64,000 bases of DNA from Saccharothrix carnea (GTDB taxonomy: Bacteria > Actinomycetota > Actinomycetes > Mycobacteriales > Pseudonocardiaceae), in the NCBI RefSeq assembly GCF_003014735.1, contig NZ_PYAX01000002.1, forward strand, positions 248,001-312,000. Direction: 5' to 3'. The notes under the pieces are model-generated. The model searched no databases, was not told the DNA's origin, and saw nothing but the letters and a program-made list of their open reading frames with translations. The position numbers were made by a program, and so were the translations under genes. Shown one piece after another: positions 60,457-64,000 of this stretch (within the stretch, counting starts at the first letter, position 1; the number at the start of each line of letters is the position of its first letter).

Positions 60457-61080
60457 TCACAGTCCGGAGCGGGTGACCTGCCCGGAGCGGGCGACCAGCC
60501 GCTTGTCGGTGGCGCGGCGCAGGAGTCCACCGGCGACGAGGGCCACCAGCCTGTCGGCGCGTCGCGCCGGGTCCGGGAGTGATTCGGTGGCCAGGGAGAT
60601 GCCGTTGGCGAGGTGGAGGACTTCGTCGACGGTGACGCCCAGGTCGATCGAGCCCTCCTGATGGGCGCGGGCGAGGAGTTGCCGCGCGGCTTCGCGGATC
60701 ATGGCGTGCGGCGAGAACTCCGGGTCGGAGTCGTAGCCCGTCAGCGCCGGTCCGAGCCCTCGTGCGGTGGCGGCGTGTGCCACGACGTCACGCAGCCACG
60801 TCACCAAAGCCGCGCCCGCCTGCGCTGCGGTCGCCAGGTCGTCGGCGCGGGCGCACAACGTCCGCACGCGATCGCGGAGCACTGCCGCCAGCAGGTCCGC
60901 GCGGTTGGGGAAGTGGCGGTGGAGGGTGGCCGAGCCGACGCCGGCGCGGCGGGCGATTTCTTCCAGGGACGCGCCGGTGCCGGCCTCGGCGATCACGGCG
61001 CTCGCTGCGGCGACCAGCTTGTCGCGGTTGCGCTGTGCGTCGGCTCGCCGCCGGACTGGCGTGCCCGGGTTGTCTCCCAT
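60457..61080 (-). CDS. TetR-family transcriptional regulator
   Basis: A 207-residue regulator. RDKLVAAASAVIAEAGTGAS and LEEIARRAGVGSATLHRHFPNRADLL are the TetR HTH; the rest is a helical ligand-binding dimer domain. ATG 61080 is 104 bases from the divergent LLM oxidoreductase gene. The interval contains two copies of a TAAGTGGGG inverted repeat, the likely binding sites for control of both genes. Its stop overlaps the 60421-60459 direct repeats. Confidence 0.92.
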   Translation of the reverse strand: MGDNPGTPVRRRADAQRNRDKLVAAASAVIAEAGTGASLEEIARRAGVGSATLHRHFPNRADLLAAVLRDRVRTLCARADDLATAAQAGAALVTWLRDVVAHAATARGLGPALTGYDSDPEFSPHAMIREAARQLLARAHQEGSIDLGVTVDEVLHLANGISLATESLPDPARRADRLVALVAGGLLRRATDKRLVARSGQVTRSGL

Positions 61081-61100
61081 CGGTCCGACGACCTCCTGGC

Positions 61101-61160
61101 TAAGTGGGGTGGTGACCCCATATCGTAGCGTGGGTTAAGTGGGGGGATCGCCCCACTTAA
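61101..61160. promoter_or_regulatory. two TetR operators, TAAGTGGGG-N6-CCCC(ACTTA)
   Basis: TTAAGTGGGG/CCCCACTTAA (61135-61160) is a perfect 10-bp inverted repeat with a 6-base centre. A second copy (61101-61122, TAAGTGGGG ... CCCCATAT) has the right arm degenerate. They start 34-35 bases apart in the divergent promoter. Confidence 0.75.
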
Positions 61161-61184
61161 GGCGGACGCGGATGGGGACGGAAG

Positions 61185-62111
61185 ATGCGGATCGGGTTGG
61201 CGGTCGGTGACGTGCGTGGTCCTGTGCCGCTGGACGCGGTGGTGGATCAGGTGCGGGTGGCGGCTGAGGGGGGCTTCGCCACGGCGTGGTCGAGTCAGGC
61301 GTTGGGATGGGACGCGTTGACCACCATCGCGGTGGCCGGTGCCGCGGTCGCCGATGTCGCTGTCGGCACGGCGGTGGTTCCGGTTCCGCAGCGGCACCCG
61401 TTGGTGTTGGCCGGGCAGGCGCTGACGGTGCAGGCGGCGGTGGCGGGACGGCTGACGCTGGGCGTGGGCGCGGGTGTCGGCGCGATGGTGTCGGGGATGT
61501 TCGGGCTGCCCACCGACCGGCCCGTGCAGCGGATGCGTGAGTACCTGACGGTGCTCGGCCCGCTGCTGCGCGGGGACAGCGTCGACTACCGCGGCGAGAC
61601 GCTCACGGCGGTCGGGGCGGTGACCGTTCCCGCCGGGGTGCCGGCGCCGCCGGTGCTGGTCGCGGCGATGGGGCCGGGCATGGTTCGCTTGGCGGGAGAA
61701 CTCGCTGACGGGGCCGTGACGTGGATGACGGGGCCGAAAGCCCTCGGCGGGCACATCGTCCCCGTCATCACCAAGGCGGCGGCCGACGCCGGGCGACCGG
61801 CACCGCGGGTCGTCGCCGGCCTGCCCGTGTGCGTCACCGACGCGGCCGACGACGTCAGGGCCCGCATCGCCGCGCAGTTCGCGCTCGCCGCCCGGGTGCC
61901 CGAGTACCGCGCGACCCTCGACCGGGAAGGGGTGGCCGGGCCGCAGGACGTCGCCGTCGTCGGCACCGAAACCGAAGTGGCACGGGCACTTGCCCGGTTC
62001 CGCGATGTCGGCGTCACCGAATTCCTGGCCGCGCCCTATGGAACCGGCGACGAACAAGACCGCACTGTCGACCTGCTCCGAGGGTTGGCAGCACCTGTGG
62101 GGCCCGCCTGA
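61185..62111 (+). CDS. LLM-class F420-dependent oxidoreductase (TIGR03564-like)
   Basis: A 308-residue luciferase-like TIM barrel. It begins MRIGLAVGDVRGPVPLDAVV, and VAGRLTLGVGAGVGAMVSGMFGLP with QRMREYLTVLGPLLRGDSV match F420-dependent members I know as TIGR03564. ATG 61185 has GGAAG directly before it, close spacing. It is divergent from and presumably repressed by the TetR protein. Ligand-inducible F420 reductases often act on xenobiotics or antibiotics; substrate here unknown. Confidence 0.88.
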   Translation: MRIGLAVGDVRGPVPLDAVVDQVRVAAEGGFATAWSSQALGWDALTTIAVAGAAVADVAVGTAVVPVPQRHPLVLAGQALTVQAAVAGRLTLGVGAGVGAMVSGMFGLPTDRPVQRMREYLTVLGPLLRGDSVDYRGETLTAVGAVTVPAGVPAPPVLVAAMGPGMVRLAGELADGAVTWMTGPKALGGHIVPVITKAAADAGRPAPRVVAGLPVCVTDAADDVRARIAAQFALAARVPEYRATLDREGVAGPQDVAVVGTETEVARALARFRDVGVTEFLAAPYGTGDEQDRTVDLLRGLAAPVGPA

Positions 62112-62321
62112 GCACTCCGGTGAACCTTCACGTTCGAACCCACCACCGAGGAGTCTTCTCACTGAACGTGATGGCTGCCGCCCTCGAATTGATGACCCTC
62201 ATTCCCCGATCGAGGTGGGGTGCTGTTTCGCCCGGCCCTCGGCGTATCCCCGGTGTAGAAGGGATTGGGTCGGTCCCGCTCGGGGCCGGGTGGCGCTCCA
62301 CTGGGGAAGGTGGTCGCGGAG

Positions 62322-63044
62322 ATGGGTGGCAAGCGGGATGAACCCGGTGGCGATGGCCATGACGGGATGTCGGCGGAGCACGCGGCGCTGTTCCTGACCG
62401 GTGGGCCGGTGGGGCGGGAGTTGCGGGAGAGCAGCCACGAGGCAGGTGGTCCGCGGGAGAGCATGACGACGTCCGGGACCACGCCGGTGCTCGAGTTGCA
62501 CGTGTGCATGGGGCTCAACGCGTGCAAGGGGCATGACGAGTCCGGCGACGCGAAGCTGCCTGGCGAGGGGAGCTGTGCCACGGCGTTGCACGTCTGCCAC
62601 GGCGACAACCAGTGCCGGGGCCAGGGCGGCTGCGGTTACGCGGGCAGTGAGGTGGAGCAGACCAAGCCGGGCGAGCAGTCGTGCAGTGCCAACGGCAGTT
62701 GTGCCAGCCCGATCAACGAGTGCCGGGTCGCGTCGGCGGGGCCGTTCAAGGGCACCAGCGTGTGGAAGTTGGCCCGCAACCGGTTCGAGGCGCGGATGTG
62801 GTCGGCCGGTGTCGCGTTCAACCCGGCGCCCGGCATCGGTTACCCGAACGACAAGGTGCCGCCGTACGAGACGGATCGCGAGCAGCTGTTCGCCACGCTG
62901 AACGCGAGGCCGATCGTGACCCCGAGGGGTGGCGAGGCCGAGGAGGCACCGAAAGCCGAGGAGGCACCGAAAGCCGAGAAGGCGCCGAAGGCCGAGGAAC
63001 ATGAGAAGGCCGGCGTGCTGCCGCGTTACGTGGGCCGTACCTGA
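62322..63044 (+). CDS. cysteine-rich bufferin-like RiPP precursor (MNIO substrate)
   Basis: A 240-residue protein. Residues 55-125 are cysteine-rich with a repeated C-x-G-x-N-x-C-K/R-G theme: [45 protein letters not shown]. This resembles the metal-binding region of BufA2-type bufferins. A conserved central stretch ([21 protein letters not shown]) and an APKAEE-repeat tail follow. No signal peptide is evident. ATG 62322 (AAGG at eleven bases) is uncertain; GTG 62265 and ATG 62367 are alternatives. The stop overlaps the DUF692 start by one base. The enzyme next door probably modifies its cysteines to oxazolone/thioamide-type groups that bind copper, as in known bufferins. Confidence 0.75.
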   Translation: MGGKRDEPGGDGHDGMSAEHAALFLTGGPVGRELRESSHEAGGPRESMTTSGTTPVLELHVCMGLNACKGHDESGDAKLPGEGSCATALHVCHGDNQCRGQGGCGYAGSEVEQTKPGEQSCSANGSCASPINECRVASAGPFKGTSVWKLARNRFEARMWSAGVAFNPAPGIGYPNDKVPPYETDREQLFATLNARPIVTPRGGEAEEAPKAEEAPKAEKAPKAEEHEKAGVLPRYVGRT

Positions 63045-63880
63045 TGCCGGGGACCGACCGGCTCGGCCTGCCGGAGCTGGGGTTCGGCGTCGGCCTGCGC
63101 TCGCGCCACGCCGACCAGGTGCTCCGGAGACCGTCCGGGGTGGACTGGTTCGAGGTCATCACGGAGAACGTCCTGGACAACGGCGGCTACGCCCGGTACC
63201 TGCTCGACCAGGTCGCCGAGCGGTTCCCGGTGGTGCTGCACGGCGTGTCGCTGTCGATCGGGAGCACCGACCCGCTCGACCTGGACTACCTGCGCCGGGT
63301 GGAGCGGCTGGCCACCGGTGTGGGTGCCGCGTGGGTGTCGGACCACCTGTGCTGGACCGGTGTCCTCGGGCTGAACACCCACGACCTGCTGCCGCTGCCG
63401 CTGACCGAGGAGTCGTTGCGGCACGTGGTGCGCCGGGTCCGGGTCGCGCAGGACGTACTGGAGCGCCCGCTGGTGTTGGAGAACCCCAGCACGTACCTGG
63501 CTTTCACGGAGTCGACCGTGCCGGAGAGCGAGTTCCTGGCCCGGTTGGCGGAGGAGTCCGGGTGCGGGTTGCTGCTGGATGTGAACAACGTCTACGTGTC
63601 GGCCGTCAACCACGAGTTCGACCCGTACGACTACATCCGGACCCTGCCCGCCGACCGGATCGTGTACTTGCACCTCGCGGGACACACGGACCGCGGCACG
63701 CACCTGATCGACACGCACGACCAGCCGGTGGCCGATCCGGTGTGGGACCTGTACGAGTTCACCACGGGTCTGCTGCCGCCGGTGTCGGTGCTGTTGGAGT
63801 GGGACGACCGGATCCCGCCGTTCGGGGTCCTGACCGCCGAGTTGGACAAGGCCCGGGAGCGGACGGCCCGTGTCGGCTGA
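63044..63880 (+). CDS. DUF692 multinuclear non-heme iron oxidase (MNIO)
   Basis: A 278-residue TIM-barrel enzyme of the family that includes MbnB and BufB. Metal ligands are visible in order: [61 protein letters not shown] and [10 protein letters not shown]. The family uses two or three irons and O2 to convert cysteine residues in a partner peptide. It overlaps the precursor gene by one base and the following gene by eleven. Length and motifs are complete. Confidence 0.93.
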   Translation: MPGTDRLGLPELGFGVGLRSRHADQVLRRPSGVDWFEVITENVLDNGGYARYLLDQVAERFPVVLHGVSLSIGSTDPLDLDYLRRVERLATGVGAAWVSDHLCWTGVLGLNTHDLLPLPLTEESLRHVVRRVRVAQDVLERPLVLENPSTYLAFTESTVPESEFLARLAEESGCGLLLDVNNVYVSAVNHEFDPYDYIRTLPADRIVYLHLAGHTDRGTHLIDTHDQPVADPVWDLYEFTTGLLPPVSVLLEWDDRIPPFGVLTAELDKARERTARVG

Positions 63881-64000
63881 GCGGTTGCGCCTGCTGCAGA
63901 CCTGGTTGCAGGGCGCGATCCTGGATCCGGCGGGCGCCGGTGACGTGACGGACGTGGTGGTGACGACGGCACGGCTGCCCGCGGCCCGGCGGCTGGCGAT
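63870..64000 (+). CDS. DUF2063/BufC-like partner protein, 5' part
   Basis: GTG 63870 opens a frame overlapping the MNIO stop by eleven bases and running off the window (43 codons). [19 protein letters not shown] resembles the N-terminal helices of the DUF2063 proteins (MbnC/BufC/HvfC class) that present the precursor to the MNIO enzyme. Only the start is visible, so family assignment leans on gene order. Confidence 0.65.
   Translation, partial: MSAERLRLLQTWLQGAILDPAGAGDVTDVVVTTARLPAARRLA

Overview
This is a very GC-rich window with many GTG starts, ATGA/GTGA stop-start overlaps and several apparently leaderless genes. F420/LLM-type oxidoreductases, an acyl-CoA carboxylase epsilon subunit, NarL-type two-component systems, a MocR regulator and an actinobacterial XRE/IrrE-like/membrane module all point to a filamentous actinomycete. 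The Pseudonocardiaceae (Saccharothrix/Lentzea/Actinosynnema side) is my best guess, but that is inference. No rRNA, tRNA, phage, insertion sequence or CRISPR array was seen.

Layout. 1-6.5 kb: end of an Lrp/AsnC regulator, a compact MGT-type glycosyltransferase, a GH92 alpha-mannosidase coupled to a GT4 glycosyltransferase, and an MFS exporter. 6.5-10.5 kb (minus): a regulator with two XRE-like units, an IrrE-like metallopeptidase, a DUF6545-type membrane protein and an FAD oxidoreductase in one tight operon. 10.9-18.7 kb: tandem universal stress protein, M20 peptidase, a large one-span membrane protein with an extracellular periplasmic-binding-protein-like domain, a secreted HAF-repeat protein and a streptogrisin-like protease.

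18.7-36.4 kb is accessory metabolism. The minus strand carries acyl-CoA carboxylase beta and epsilon, an LLM oxidoreductase, an aromatic-hydroxylase-type FAD monooxygenase, a KAS III and a DHA2 exporter. The plus strand carries an aldo/keto reductase and a UbiA prenyltransferase. Two convergent two-component systems follow, then a four-gene minus-strand operon: AvrD-family protein, P-loop kinase, acyl carrier protein and HAD phosphatase. By analogy with gamma-butyrolactone synthesis (acyl-ACP condensed with a phosphosugar, then dephosphorylation) this operon looks like an uncharacterised route to a syringolide/butenolide-like small molecule. A 15-bp element close to ACCAAAGTRGTAGTG occurs in front of the AvrD operon, between the exporter and the aldo/keto reductase, and in front of an azoreductase, suggesting one regulon.

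36.6-48.6 kb is a xyloglucan-oligosaccharide utilisation operon: GH3, sugar-binding lipoprotein, two ABC permeases, GH31 alpha-xylosidase and GH35 beta-galactosidase, with a convergent LacI regulator and LacI-type palindromes at both ends. 49.1-52.6 kb is a compact terpene cluster (P450, class I terpene synthase, polyprenyl diphosphate synthase). 52.7-57.4 kb holds an aldo/keto reductase divergent from a MocR regulator, a small membrane protein, an alpha/beta hydrolase and a PRC-barrel protein. 57.6-59.9 kb encodes an NB-ARC/TPR NLR-like protein with an N-terminal RHIM/amyloid-like VQIGSGN motif. 60.4-62.1 kb is a TetR/LLM pair with two operators. The right edge enters a bufferin-like RiPP locus: cysteine-rich precursor, DUF692 (MNIO) enzyme and the start of its DUF2063-type partner.
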